Source of the DNA: Litoditis marina
Lineage: Eukaryota > Nematoda > Chromadorea > Rhabditida > Rhabditidae
DNA: 64,000 nucleotides
Assembly: GCA_964036275.1 (NCBI GenBank)
Contig: OZ038434.1
Coordinates: 33,627,279 to 33,691,278 of the forward strand
Reading direction: 5' to 3'
Position numbers and translations under genes: made by a program. The notes under the pieces are model-generated. The model was not told the DNA's origin. It was given only the letters and a program-made list of their open reading frames with translations, and made no database searches. Shown piece by piece: positions 18,131-60,800 of the stretch (position 1 is its first letter; every line of letters begins with the position of its first letter).

Positions 18131-18900
18131 GCCAAATTATGGCGTATCGAGATCAAAGAACAATCTGACCTCAATGTCCGACGTAACGTGTTATAACGTG
18201 ATTGCACACGCATTCCTTTTCCACAATTTTGTTTATCAATGATGAATCACGTGAAATCACGTGTTTTCGTTCTCTCCGAAGTGCTCCTAAATGCCGATGC
18301 ACAGTTGTATGGTGTATGCTGTATGCCAAAGTGTATTAAAAAAAGAAAGGAAAAGTTATGATAAATTAAAATATAATGAGTTAAATATGAGTAGTATTTA
18401 AATTTACAATTATTTTTAGTTAGCTAAGCTGTATAATCAAAATAAGAAATGTTATATTTAGTTAACAATACAAAAACTTTCTAAGATAAACCATTTATAT
18501 AATATCATAATCGATTAAGATAAATTTACACCGTTTCGGCCTCTATGCTCTATACGGTGTGTGTGTGTATGGTGTACACTGCCGTATTCCGCCGTATTTG
18601 TACTTTGATTCCGTTTTAGCGGGAAATCCTGAATGTGTTCTGAGTGCAAACTACAACCAAGCTTAGGTCAATCCCCAAAGAAGTCTTCTCTGTGGTCTCT
18701 GATATCTTAGCGGGGGCATACTGTAGCTCTCAGTTCACACTGTGTCAGTTCTGTGATTTTATTGTTTTGGTGTACCATATACTTTGCTAGCTTTTCTTTC
18801 TCTTGCCTTCTCTACTTTTTCTCTATATTCTCTCCTCCGCTCTCTCTCTCTGTCTCTCTCTCTCTCTCTCTATCTCTCTTGTGTTTTATTTTTATCAAAG

Positions 18901-18909
18901 TATTACAGA
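18901..18909 (+). promoter_or_regulatory. probable spliced-leader acceptor, Kunitz gene
   Basis: TATTACAG ends one base before the ATG at 18910. Such close spacing is typical of nematode trans-splice sites. A conventional 5' UTR intron would look the same in sequence. Confidence 0.5.
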
Positions 18910-39765
<20,856 letters not shown>

Positions 39766-39824
39766 ACGCGCTCTACGTCTACAGTATACCTAGTCATGAT
39801 TCCCTTAACGTAGCTCTCTGACTA

Positions 39825-39985
39825 TAAACGCGCCCCAATTCTACCGTAACCTCAAGTGTGCTCGAATTTTACCGTAGTCCTGGTTATAACCTATTCTACC
39901 GTACTCCTAAACGTGCCCCAATTCTACAGTAACCCTAATCACGCCCCAATTCTACCGTAATCATAGTCATGACCTACTTTAACTA
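39825..39985 (+). repeat. minisatellite in 3' flank of Kunitz gene
   Basis: Four to five diverged units of roughly 30-35 nt sharing CGCCCCAATTCTACCGTAA directly after the stop codon; likely within the 3' UTR. Confidence 0.65.
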
Positions 39986-40288
39986 GCGCACAGACGTATG
40001 CAACAGTTACAGTAGGCCCACCATTTGAAAGTCGAATTTTCAAAACTTCCCAAAAACCATACTTTTTGAAACTTTCACGTTTCGCGCCGCCACGTTCACG
40101 AAGGTGTTTTTATTTAATAATTTATTATAACATTTAATTCATTTCGCATTTTAAATTATTTGACGAGTCTGACTCTCCTAATAACATACAATAGATCTCG
40201 TAAAACGTGAACAACCTTTTCTAGACCAGTTACTTAAGTAATAAGAAAATATGCATGTTACGTGAAACTATGACATTGTTTCGATATT

Positions 40289-40294
40289 AATAAA
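40289..40294 (+). terminator. possible poly(A) signal, Kunitz gene
   Basis: AATAAA about 520 nt after the stop codon; the first clear canonical signal in this orientation. Confidence 0.35.
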
Positions 40295-40884
40295 TATACA
40301 AATATCAATTCTAAACTTGTAATCTATGTTGACATGGCAAATAAGCGATAGAAATGATACCCGTAAAACTTATCGCACCAATAGTGGCATTCTAAACAAT
40401 CTGAAAAATATTAGCATCACTAAAATAAAATTGAGCGAAACAAATAAATAAAACCGTAAACAACATAAGATCTAAAACAAAAAACATTTGTTAATACTAG
40501 TAACTTTCGGTTAACTGTTAACAGCATAAAACAACATGCAAGCTAAACAAATAAATACTCAAAAACAGAACAATCCACGTGTGAAACGTGAAAAGCCATC
40601 AAGGAATGTATAACTATGTTCGGTTCCCTTTTATGCTGTGTTCCCACGTATCAGGTGGTTTTACTTACTTAGAATGTCAAGCCTGGGCACGGCGTTCTCG
40701 ACTACAGTAATTTTTGCGATTAAACTTGTATTGAGCTCCGTCCACAAAGTTTTCGTGGCGGGACACTGTATCCCACTGCAATTTGGAACGGTGCCAGCAC
40801 AAATTCGCTGCGTATCGCGCTTATTTTCACGCGAATCATTTGCGGAGCGTCTCAAATCGAGAACGCGAGTTCCTTATTTTCTTA

Positions 40885-40890
40885 TTTATT
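40885..40890 (-). terminator. possible poly(A) signal, hst-2
   Basis: TTTATT on the plus strand (AATAAA in gene orientation), about 185 nt past the hst-2 stop codon. Confidence 0.4.
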
Positions 40891-41074
40891 AAAGCTGTTC
40901 TTGAGAACGCCGTGTGGGTCATTTTTACGCGGGCGTTTTACATTCAGTTGGCGTATTACGCCGGCCGCCGGCGTGAATCGACATCATGTTTTCATCATTA
41001 AACACTAAAAAAAAACTCGAACGTAATACGCCGACATGAAAAGTATGAACCCGATCTTACATTATACAAAATAA

Positions 41075-44000
41075 TCAACGTATATAAGGCCTTTCAGGCT
41101 TAATTTTCTCGAAATGATACTGCGGTGGCATATCCTTGATATCTTCCGCACGATTAGTTCCGTTTGTGGCTTTTCTGAAGAAAACAATTTGAAGAAGGAC
41201 GATTATGTGGACCAATCTCGTGTCAATGGTCCTTTAAACTGCAATTGAAAAATGTATTGCAGTATAAAAGACCACATAACCGTTGCGATTGGACCACATA
41301 ACCGTTCTTCTTTAAACTCATAATATACAGTATCACTGTACGGAACATTTCATCGTTGTTCAGTTTTTACAGTTTATAGTTTGATCCCGACAATCGTTCA
41401 GTTGGAGGATTCAATAATTAGACTACACTTTCAAACTAAAAGTTCAACTCGAATCGCGAACATCCGAACACAGCAGAATGATTGAATTTCAGGGGTCTGT
41501 TTAAGACAGACCAAAGACCAGACTACAAACTTCAGGTTCAGATTGAATCGCAAACGCAGCAGATATAATTAAGTACATTTACCGTTTGACGTCGGTCGAT
41601 CCAACTAAACTATGAAAAGCAGAAACCACCCGACTGACCTAACCATAGCCTCGACTTCGGTCAAAGCAAAGTAACAGAACTTTCTTCCATGATCAAACTA
41701 CAAACTACAGAACAGCCATAAGATCGTTTACCCTGATCAAACAACAAAAATCACCCGGCTGACCTGAACACTGCGTCAAACTCTGCCACGGCAAAGTCAT
41801 AGAACTCCCGTTCCATTTTGTAAATAGGACTTCTTTTGATTATCGACAGAGTCTGGTCATTTGGAAGAATCTTCTTCTTTGTATTTCGCAGATGGGCGCG
41901 GTTTTCTGCAAAGAAAATTAGATAAGCACAAAGCACGCTTTGTTGCCGGAATGTTTTATCAAGCTGACAGGAGGATCGGTAATTATCAGCCCATTTCGTG
42001 AAGAAAACATACCTTTGATGATCTCACAATGTCACACATACTACATATGTGTACACACACCAGTAAGGTCCGACTGAGCGACAAAAAGTAATCCGTTTTC
42101 AGATGTAAACACGTGAAAATTTAGGAGTTTTCATTGAAGGTGGACCGATTTTCTTCTTTTTGGCTGAAAAGTAGTCCGTTTTCCGAATTGTTCTGACTAT
42201 TCGGACAACCTTGCTGGTGTATGTATGTGTGGTGTGTTTTTAACCATTCAAATGTGGAAGGCTGAACCCAAATGCATGAAAGACTGAAATCCATTTGAAA
42301 ACGGTCATTTTATAGTTTGTGTTTTCACATTTTGGAGTTGTAAAGGGGTCGGCAAACGCAAACATATTCAATTTATCGAAACCAAAACACGTATCCCCAA
42401 AAACGTACCATCGAGCCCGTCAAAATGCTCCAGCGCCCCCCGAAAGAACCTCGGTACGAGTCTTTCTAGCAGTGAAATGAAGTCTCTCATTCGATCGATA
42501 GTTCCCACGAGAAGATATCGATCGATGAGGTTCCGTTTGGCCTGTGAAAGGGCTTCGGCGTTGCCGGGCTCACTGGAAATGACTGACTACAAACTACAAA
42601 CATATAGCAATAAGGTGCGTTCTCTGTAGGTGAATTCTATATCTAATCGGGTTTTTAGGTAACCTAGCCTTTTTTGGTAACCTCTTTTTCAGGTTACCTC
42701 AGTAAGTAACCGGATGGTAACCTAAAATGAAAAACCGGTTACCTGTTTTTCTAACGCAAAATGTGGTTCTCACCGCTACTTCGAACGGTAACCGTATTCT
42801 AGTTTTAGGTTACTTCGAGGCTACTAAGGTAACCTGGAAAAAAGATTAACAAAAAAGGGTTAGGTTACCTGAAAACCCGGTTAGTTGTAGAATTGGCCTT
42901 CTCTGTACCAGATTCCAAATGAAGCACGTTCAATTTTGTGATCATTTATGTTCAACAATCGATAGTTCGTGACCAAAATATGGTTATTTCCTATTTTTAG
43001 TTACACGTGCTCACTCTTTTGCATTGCTCTTGTTCACAATTTTCTCCCTGATAGGAAACTATGTTCGAAAGGAGGAATGGAAAGTAATATCTACATTTGG
43101 TAATAATAAACCATCAACAACTTGGTCTTCAGAAAAAAGTACTCACGTGCAGAAATGGTGATGTCCACAGAAGAAGGGCACCTGCATCCACAGCTGTTTC
43201 ACGTCACAATCCTTGCCGCCGCGAGAAACACAGTCATCAAAGGTCTGGAAGTAAAATATAAATAATCAATAAATCGATCAATCAACAACATATTCAAGAG
43301 AACTATTAGAACTCATGTATTTCATTCGAATCGAATGTTCCTTCTCAACAATTTTCAAAATCTTATTCTCACAAAGGATGGAATTTCAAATGAATTTCCG
43401 CGAGATCCAGCAGTAGACGTCAATATGCACAAAACAAGTTACATTTACCTCATATTCGCATGAATACTGGTCAAAGTTGCCGAAAACCTTTTTTTTTGAA
43501 AATTTCCTAACATACATAGTTCAGTTAATGCACTTCATTGTATCCTACACAAACACAACCAAAAATTATAGTTGGAGATGGAAAGGATTGCATAGGAAAT
43601 GGCACAGAAAAAGCGCCGTTTAGTAATGAAACTTTATCTTGATTCTAGTCTTACCTCATTATTGCCAGCCCGACTCCTCTTGAGACCAATTCTGAAGTTA
43701 TCACCAAATCTGAGGAAGTAATAATGGGACAAAAGACGGTCCAGCGGTTCTCGCAGAAGATTTATGTAGATCGGGTTGGCGAAACCGAATCTGGAAATAG
43801 AGTATCATAGAAACCAATGACTATTCTATGAAAAGGAGTCCGTTTTCTATTATAGATTCGTGAAAATTGATAATTTTGCATCAAAAAACAGGAAAACTTC
43901 CCGAAAATGGCAGAAGGGAGCCCGTTTTATGAAATTTTGTAGGAACTATGTGACCATTCACGATGAATTCAGCGATTACGATCCGCAAACTCGCCGGGAG

Positions 44001-45949
44001 GTTTCCACTGACTAGCACTTACTTTGCGCCAATATTTTCAGGTTAACTCCTTCCTGAACCAATGTACTTCGTACTTTGTTCAAGCGAATCAGAAATAGCT
44101 CTAGTATGGTTTCTTGCTCGCTTGATTAAAAAACTGGTTCGGTTTGTTCCCGAACCACTTGGGTAGAAAATAGTCGGTTCGGCAATTTTTCGCCTACTTT
44201 CGCTCCTTGTACGCGAGTTATATGCATACACCAGTAAGGTGTGACTAATCTACAGAAAGTAACCTGTTTTTCATCCGAACACGTGAAAAAAGCATGATTT
44301 TGCATCAAAAATGAGCTAATTTGTAAGATATTACCTAAAAAGTAGTTCGTTTTTCAAAGTTTTGTGACTATTCGGACAGCTTTGCTGGAGTATGGTTATA
44401 TGAGAATGAGAACAGATTTCTCTCAACACAACTAAAACACCAACCTGGTGAAATCGATAAAAGCTACGTGTCCATGATAGAAGGCCGGCAGTCTTTCGGT
44501 CCACGAAGTCACATTGTGGATGAAGTCGTATTGATCGGAGAGACTCATCACCTATAAACTACAGATTAGAACCATTACAAACTATAGAAGGAAGACACAC
44601 ATCTCACACTCGTTGGTTAGTAGAGGTGTGAATAGATAGGAACTTTAGGTTGATAGAAAATAGATGATTACAATGAATCAACACAAATTTTAAGGTTCAA
44701 AGCCATTGTCATACTATTCCTGCCGCTTTCGACGTTTCAGAGATAAGGCCGTTATGGTCAATTCTACAACTAACCGGGTTTTTTAGGTAACCTAACCCTT
44801 TTTTGGTAACCCTTTTTCAGGTTACCTTGGTGGATAACCTGAAAGTAACCTGAAACTAAAATCCGGTTACCGTCCAAACTAACGGTAAAAACCACATTTT
44901 GCGTTAGAAAAACAGGTAACCGGTTTTCATTTTAGGTTACCAACCGGTTACCTACTGAGGTAACCTGAAAAATAGGTTACCAAAAAACGGTTAGGTTACC
45001 TAAAAACCCGTTTAGATATAGAATTGACCATAAGTTATGCCTCTGTCTGAAGACTCCACCGAAACGTCGCCACCAACAAAACGAACAAGGCATCATACTT
45101 CTTTGTGTGTTGGTTTATCCAGGAAAACTATGATGATAAACATATAAGTAGTGGATAATAAAAGTTACCTGTCTATTCTTGGTCATATTCAGATGAATGG
45201 CGTGAAATCGATTCTTCTTGAAAAGATCATATGCGACGGCATTTGTGAAAGTTGTGGATCCTGTTTTCGGGACCTGAAAGAACCTGATATGAACACAAAG
45301 ATGAGGAAACAATCAACAAGCTCCATCTAGACTAGATCCATGTCAATGGGCCAATTCCACAAGAAACTCGGTTTTTCGTTAACACACTCAGTTAACCATT
45401 AACCATTAACCAGGTTAACCCTTTTGTTAACCCATTTGTAACCCTCTTTTACAACGTGTTTTGGGGGAAATTTTGAGGTTACCAAGTGGTTAACGAAAGG
45501 ATTAACCAGGTAACCCGGTTAATGGTTAACTGCTAGGGTTAACGAAATACGGGGTTAAATAAAGAATTCGCCTTGTCAATGTGCCCACTTCAAGTTAAAC
45601 AATGCTACAAAACGACCCAAAGAACTACGATTTTGTTAGAAAGTAGGCGCAGATAAATCTCAACGAAGCCATTGTTCATTGTTTGTTCAACATGCTACGT
45701 GATGTATCTTATAGGCATAAAAAACCCGGTTTCCGAAGCAAATGCAACAACAGCCCTGCAATGAGAAATGATTTGGGCACTTACTCTGTTGTAAATGATG
45801 ATCGAGCTCGCGAGAGGGACATCTTGACTCAAAAATGATGGTTTGACATCGCTTCTTCCGGAACGACCAGAGGAATTGATGTAGATTATTATCAAGAAGA
45901 GAGCAACTGCGTTAAGAAGAAGTAATTGGCCTTTGGTGATTGAAATCAT
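41075..45949 (-). CDS. hst-2: heparan sulfate 2-O-sulfotransferase
   Basis: Exons (minus strand, high to low): 45785-45949, 45169-45273, 44445-44551, 43655-43790, 43147-43244, 42409-42572, 41764-41905, 41075-41174; 1017 nt, 338 residues. This Golgi type II enzyme transfers sulfate from PAPS to the 2-OH of uronic acid (chiefly iduronate) in heparan sulfate. Visible: short N-terminal tail, membrane anchor ([16 protein letters not shown], residues 8-23), the 5'-phosphosulfate loop [11 protein letters not shown] right after IIIYNR, the catalytic-histidine segment FYHGHVAF, the 3'-phosphate region [26 protein letters not shown]...[10 protein letters not shown], and the tail QYHFEKIKP. Length matches the family (about 320-360). 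An acceptor-like TTTTCAG about 30 nt before the ATG suggests a leader exon or trans-splicing. It is divergent from idh-2 and convergent with the Kunitz gene. Identification is secure; one-to-one orthology is inferred. Confidence 0.95.
41189..41315. mobile_element. hairpin MITE, copy 5
   Basis: GAAGAAGGACGATTATGTGG to ACCGTTCTTCTTTAA, in the last hst-2 intron. Confidence 0.9.
42057..42223. mobile_element. CACCAGTAAGG-type MITE, copy 1
   Basis: Family of about 165 bp. One end CACCAGTAAGGTCCGACT, the other TCGGACAACTTTACTGGTG; inside, inverted arms with AAAAGTAGTCCGTTTT. In hst-2. Confidence 0.85.
42630..42898. mobile_element. GGTAACC-rich inverted-repeat element, copy 3
   Basis: Very close to copy 1 (AAGTAACCGGATGGTAACCT, AAAATGAAAAACCGGTTACC), in an hst-2 intron. 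Confidence 0.88.
44227..44394. mobile_element. CACCAGTAAGG-type MITE, copy 2
   Basis: ACACCAGTAAGGTGTGACTA to ACAGCTTTGCTGGAGTATG; in an hst-2 intron. Confidence 0.85.
44758..45030. mobile_element. GGTAACC-rich inverted-repeat element, copy 4
   Basis: CAACTAACCGGGTTTTTTAG to AAAACCCGTTTAGATATAGA, in an hst-2 intron. Confidence 0.88.
45348..45575. mobile_element. GGTTAAC-variant inverted-repeat element
   Basis: Same plan as the GGTAACC family but built from GTTAACC units (CAGTTAACCATTAACC; TAACCGGTAACCCGG type). About 80 bp from hst-2 exon 2; probably a related subfamily. Confidence 0.6.
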
Positions 45950-47604
45950 GACTTTTCAAAGATTATTCCATCTTTAGCTACCTGAAAACACATTAAAATT
46001 ACTATTAATCATAATTTAACTCTATTTTTGGAATAATAAATACTACATAACATGTAATTATTGTTTTATAAGTAAATTAAAGAAATACACTCATTTTAAG
46101 GAGAGCGGGAACTCAGAAAATTTGAAAATTGTGATTGGGGCAACCGCGATTCGCAACAGAGCGGGAATACAAAAAAGTTTTCGTCACTGAGCGATTGTTG
46201 TTTTTCTGAGAAATTTTTTATTTATCACTTTTTCAGTGATGTTAGAGTTTGTTGGTTTCCATATCACAAAGCGTATGTGGTCACATTTGGTTTCTGGTCT
46301 GAAATAGTGTGAAGTTGTGCGAGGTTTCTATGTTTTCTTCGGAAAATTTTCAAATTTCGGTCTTTAGGTTTGGACTTTTATTCTCAGTTGAACACAAGCC
46401 AAGAACACTTCTCTGACTTGTTATTGTCCTAGATACTTTCGAAAGTGCATATAAATCGTCTTTTTCCAGCGGTCTATTCTAATCGCACATTGATTGTCTG
46501 CTTATCTTATCTCCAAGTAAATTGAGACGGTCTCTCTTTGTTTCTATCCTTCAAGGTCACTCCACAATTCTATTATCTATCTGTTTTGATTGACTTTGGC
46601 CGGTTTATAAACTATTTTCGTCCAACTTTTCCGTCATTTTCTCTCAAATCGGAAAACGAGCACATCGCACACACACATTCTGACACACCAGTAAGGTGTA
46701 CCTATTCTAAAAAAAAGCTTTTTTACTTTTTCAATTCAATTTAATTTAATTATTCGAACAACTTTACTGGGGCATCGTTTACTGAAAACAGGTTGGGGAA
46801 ATGAAAGTTTAGCATGAACGGATAGTGCACGTGCGGTTTAGCAAACAATCTTTCGGTTGGCGTGTATTTGGTATACTACTCTCTTCTCTTTACAGCAAGT
46901 AAAACGTTTGGTCAGTTTTCGGAAGAAGCTTGTATGCAATTTTATCATTCAGTTTCGTTTTCCTTTTGAACTCTAACGATGTCAGATGTCACAAGTATTC
47001 TTATATATCACCATATTTTGTTAGTTTTTGAGAAGTTTTCAACCTCTATTCAATAAAAAAAATATTGATTGAATTAATGATTGTCTAAAAATTTTGGTAG
47101 AAAACAAGTCTTAATATGGCTAGTTCATGTTTTGCTTGAAATAGCTGTACTCTACTATCACATGGGTTTCTCTTTCAATGTGTAAATATGCATATAAATG
47201 CATGAAATCGATTTAAGAATAGAGTTGTTTACTCCTTTTTAGAGCATGCCATGCAGCATTTCCTTATTAGGTACAGAGATCACATGAATATCTACATTTC
47301 AATCTTGTACTTGTTACTATTAGGCTCTGTTTGTCGTTATAGGGCATTCGTAATTATTTCCACTTTGTTCTCTCTTTTTTCTCTCGATCTCTCTCCCTCT
47401 CTCTTTCTTTCTCTCTGCTCTTTCACCCTCTTTCATTCTTTCTCTCGCGTCATCTTCCTTCTCTCTGCCTATCTCTCTTTTTCTCTCACCTCTCTTTCTC
47501 TTACACTTCATATAGTATATACCTACACCCTCTCCTTCTCGGCAACTTTTCTATTATTATTTTTATAATATTATTAATATTTTTGTTATATATCTTTATT
47601 CCAG
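45950..47604. other. divergent upstream region between hst-2 and idh-2
   Basis: Presumed to hold both promoters and 5' leaders. I see AT-rich sequence, a short inverted-repeat element (46683-46775) and a CT-rich stretch (about 47370-47510), but no exon or recognisable promoter motif. Confidence 0.5.
46683..46775. mobile_element. CACCAGTAAGG-type MITE, copy 3 (shortened)
   Basis: Both ends are present (CACCAGTAAGGTGTACC; CGAACAACTTTACTGG) but the centre is replaced by AT-rich sequence. Between hst-2 and idh-2. Confidence 0.7.
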
Positions 47605-47605
47605 A
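47597..47605 (+). promoter_or_regulatory. idh-2: probable spliced-leader acceptor, idh-2
   Basis: TTATTCCAG ends five bases before the ATG at 47610, preceded by an AT-rich stretch. Consistent with trans-splicing; a cis-spliced 5' UTR exon upstream is the alternative. Confidence 0.5.
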
Positions 47606-47609
47606 TAGA

Positions 47610-56716
<9,107 letters not shown>

Positions 56717-57874
56717 GGAAGCGAGGATACGAGTAGATACTAGAGAGATTGCCAATAAATTGTATTTGTCTGTTTCGCAGTTTATTAGTATTTTATAGTT
56801 TTACTTGTTACATAGTATTCTATTTCTCAATTGTGATAGTAATTTATTCTACTACCGTGCCGAAATATGATGGCCATTGTACATGTAAATCAAATAAACT
56901 TTTATCTCATTCGTATAAGAACCAATCATTTTCAATAAAAAATCTCCAACAATGTGTAAAGGACGTATGCACATACACACAATTCTTAGAATACAGAACG
57001 TTTACGGGAAAAGAAAGCGAAATGTAGAAAGATAATTAATTATACAGACAACAACTGTTTCCTCTCTAAAAGAAACACAACACAAAGATCATCTTCAATT
57101 AAAACGGTACGGAATACTCTTCTTCTACTCATGGGAAACAAACTAACTACATGAGGCGCTAACAACAAAGTACGAGATCCCAAGTGATACACCTCTAGCA
57201 GCAAACCAAACATAGAAGTGTGCATATAAAACATATATATATAAAGAAGAAAAGCCAACAAAAAAACGAAGGAGGGATGGGGGGGGGGCAAATAAACATA
57301 AATGGAGAAAAATTCGGCTGATAACAACGGAGAACCAGGTTCACTCTCAGTCAGGCTACCTCGAAAAAGAGGAAAACCTCACTGAGTGTGAAAAAGGTCA
57401 ACAAACAACACTACATTGGCTACTACGTCTCATTTTCACTAATACATTTAAAAGAGTATGCGCGGCAAGCATATTTGGGAGGAGCGAAAAGGATGAACAC
57501 CACACTAAACTAACAACAATCAATTACTACACCACAGATATCACGAGTTATGACGGACCCAAAAATAGATATTCGTGCCAATTTCACTATAGAGCTGTGT
57601 ACAGTTGCGCGAGACTACTAGGAGCAGAGTTCAACTATAGTCAAAACATACGTATTGATTGCTTCGAAAATGTCAAAAACTCTGCCGGCGGCTAACAACT
57701 AACATGAAAGAAATAAACTGGATGAGATATGGTTGAGCAGATAAAGATGTGCGAATAACTCACATTTTACTGATAATAATAGGGAAAACTCACAATAATC
57801 AATAGATCAAATACTTTTGTGACCGAGTTGACATCAAGTGAGGAAATAACCGGGATATAGCATAGAGGAAGTGC
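56717..57874. other. convergent 3' flanks of idh-2 and the USP gene
   Basis: AT-rich sequence without conserved exons. Presumed 3' UTR of both genes; the small ORFs here have no splice or family support. Confidence 0.55.
56754..56759 (+). terminator. idh-2: poly(A) signal, idh-2
   Basis: AATAAA 38 nt after the stop codon, a normal spacing for a nematode 3' UTR. Confidence 0.7.
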
Positions 57875-60800
57875 CTAGATCAAATTGGGCATCCACTTTT
57901 TCTGCGAAGATTGAGGGAACGAGTGACGCGGCTTGCCGTTGTTCCACTTGCTGTTCCCATTGTTGTTGAATCTGCCGTTGTTAAACGATCTGAACATCAT
58001 TAAAATTAAAACAACATCTACGGCTTCCAAATGAAAATTTCATTATGTAATGCGTGAAATACGCAATGTTCACGTTTCTCGACATTACGAATTTTAAGCT
58101 CAAGTTCCTTTTTTGAACCGAACTGTTGAGGGCGACACACCCGAAGTACCGAGGGGTTGGGGGAACATCCCTTCTTAAATGAATCACGTTCATAATACTT
58201 CAACCGGCATTCGCTCACTTACCTATCAGCAGATTATATCCGTAAGGTGCGACTACTCTACAGAAGGAACACACTTTGTGGTTCAAATGCTCGAAAACTA
58301 GAATTTTTGCATCAAAAAAGACAAACTTTCGGATATCGGCCAAAAGTGTGATAGTACATGTTCATGTCACTCCCGCCATTGCTGGGGACGTGACTCTTCT
58401 TCCGATTTCCTTTTTAGGAAAGCTTATGCGGTGTTTGTAGTCTGTTGCCGTTGCTTTTCTATGGAGATCAACATACAACTGAGTGTTTTTCACATAAGGG
58501 TCGCCCTCATGGTGCAGAAACTTTTTTGACTCCGACTCGGCTGATTTTCTAAGAGCATTCCTTCTACCGTACCTGTTCATGTCACTCCCTCCCCCATTGC
58601 TGTGCAAGTGGTTCTTCTTCTGATTGGGACCGAATCCATTCTGCTGCTTGGTCGAGTTGAACCCGATTCCCATCGGCTTCTGCACCACTTCCGACGATGA
58701 TTTGGACGAGATTCCCATGTCAGATCGGCGACTAGAACAAACAATCATTACAACACACAAATCACAAGTACACTACACGTGTAAAAAAGACTATAAAAGC
58801 CGCCTTTCCAATGCATGATCTATCAGGGTTGATAACACCAGTTGTCCCTTCCACAGATCCCTCATAACCCTCCAACTTGGAGCTTTTTTCTCGATTGGAA
58901 TGGTGTATTGTGACAATTTGAAAATCAACAATACATTCCGTCGGCAACTGATCAAAAGTAACCTAACAAACAAACGACACTAAACGAACCTGTATACCAA
59001 CAGATACGGATTGCTGCCCACCACCTTCGCAGCGGGTACGGCTTGCACCTGAAACAATTGAATGATAATTGTGAGATACTCGGGCGAAACACCTCGGCAC
59101 TATCAACTTTTTGAGGAGGGAGAGACCAATTTACTATTTGAAGACCATTTGTTTTTCACATGAAATGTAACAAAAAGGAAAGAAATCACACACCAGCAAG
59201 TTGTGACTATTCCATCGAAAACAACCCTTTTGTCTATTCAACTCTGAATGCAAACTCCTGATTTTGGATCAAAATTTCCCGACTTCCACCGAGAGTAGTA
59301 AGTTACGATGCGACCAACCTGTTCATCGTCGAACAGGTACCACTGTGAGCCCTGGAAGCCTCGAGAATAGGCGACATAATGACCGTGGTCCACCCCCGCC
59401 CCCAGATGCTCCACCACTGACGTCAGCACGTATTGGGAGGAGGAGATCGGAGAGGAACCGTCGTACAGAAAACGCAGCAGATCCACCTCCATCTGAAATG
59501 AGACGGCAATGAAGAATAGGATAGCAGAGCGTATCAGGGTTCCCATACACCCATACTCGTTTTCCCCGTCATCTTTTTTCCCCAAATAATTCTCCAGCCA
59601 CCTAAAATATTCTACATTTTATTGAAAATTCTTTATTTACATTCAAAATCGGCAAATTTTCCCGATCTTGACGAGAAATAACCCATCGAGTATTAATTCT
59701 GGCTATCTGAACAAAATCAATGGAGTATAGCCCTGTCGAATCCAACAAACAACAACCAAGTTAGTTGGTTGTTCCAATCCAACTCACATCAGGCGGCACG
59801 AGCCGTCCTTCTACGATTTATATCGAACAAGTGTGTATTGTACATTGTACAATGAGAATAAAGGTGACAAACGAACGAAATGGGTCGTACTATTATATAT
59901 ACTTTATTATTTATTTATTTCTAACTCACATCAGCCGACACCGGCAGTCGAATCTTTCCCCCGAAGGCGTTGAACCTCTTCAACTGAACCAGAAGGACGG
60001 CCGGGGGACGGAGAACTCGCGTTCGACGGGTGGCCGTTGTCTTGCGACCACATCTGGAACATTATCAAGTATTAAACAATATTAATTATAATTATGCTAT
60101 CATAACTAATATTAACTGTTAAACGTGTCTTGATTGAACTTTGGACATAACCCCGCAGCCACAGTCGAGAAGCCCAAAGAAGTCCATCCCACCCGCCGCG
60201 TATTTGTGGCCACAAATACCGGAGAGGCGGAGAGCATGCAGAGATGTCAGAGAGGAGAAAGAGAGGTTTATTCTCTGTGAACTGCCGACATCTGATTTCT
60301 CAAAAACCTTCAAAAAGGAGAAGATTCTGCATAATTTTCAAACTATGTGGGTAAAATCTGAAATGTTACAAAAAAAACCTACTTTTTGCAGTCGAAGCTG
60401 GTCAGGTTCTCGTCGCGGAAATAGTTGTCCATCAGATTTGATATCCGGATCGAGTCACCATCGGCGCGCTTTCTGGAAACACGTCAATGCACATTTGGAA
60501 CAGAAAACAGCGACTACCATATACCAGTAAAGTCAGAAAAATTCGAAAAACGCACCACTTTTTTTGCTTAAAACGGTAGAATTTCTCTGATTTTGATGCG
60601 AAATCATCAATTTTCACCTGTTTGAAGATAAAAACGGACTACTTTTTGTCGCTTAGTCGGACCTTACTGGTGTTTGGCGACTACCCAGCGACGAAGAACA
60701 GCGACTACCCATGATGAATGAGTGGTGTAGGGTTCCATCTTCCCCAAGCAAGCCTATACAGTGCATTTTGGAGTATAGCGTCCAGTTTGTAGTTTGATCA

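Larger units (their letters stand above)
15117..18908 (+). other. intergenic region with low-complexity and tandem blocks
   Basis: After the 3' UTR of the membrane-protein gene it holds a CT-rich tract (16075-16240), an imperfect tandem array of about 200-bp units (about 16690-17290), a second two-unit tandem array (about 17290-17760), a long inverted-repeat element (17861-18130) and AT-rich sequence. The only possible coding piece is 17259-17372, listed separately. Confidence 0.55.
39766..41074. other. convergent 3' flanks of Kunitz and hst-2 genes
   Basis: Contains the minisatellite, AT-rich sequence and candidate poly(A) signals for both genes. The ORFs near 40640-41000 show no family similarity, no splice context and no codon pattern; I see no gene. 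Confidence 0.6.

Noticed and set aside
40638..41001. ORFs between the Kunitz and hst-2 genes
   Set aside because: Overlapping on both strands, no splice context, no family motif; they lie in the convergent 3' flanks.
43449..43487. A 39-nt in-frame segment ([13 protein letters not shown]) between hst-2 exons 4 and 5, followed by GTAAAT
   Set aside because: Its acceptor is an A-run without pyrimidines, and sulfotransferase relatives run straight from the GDN...AGNNE segment to TFDDCV without an insertion.
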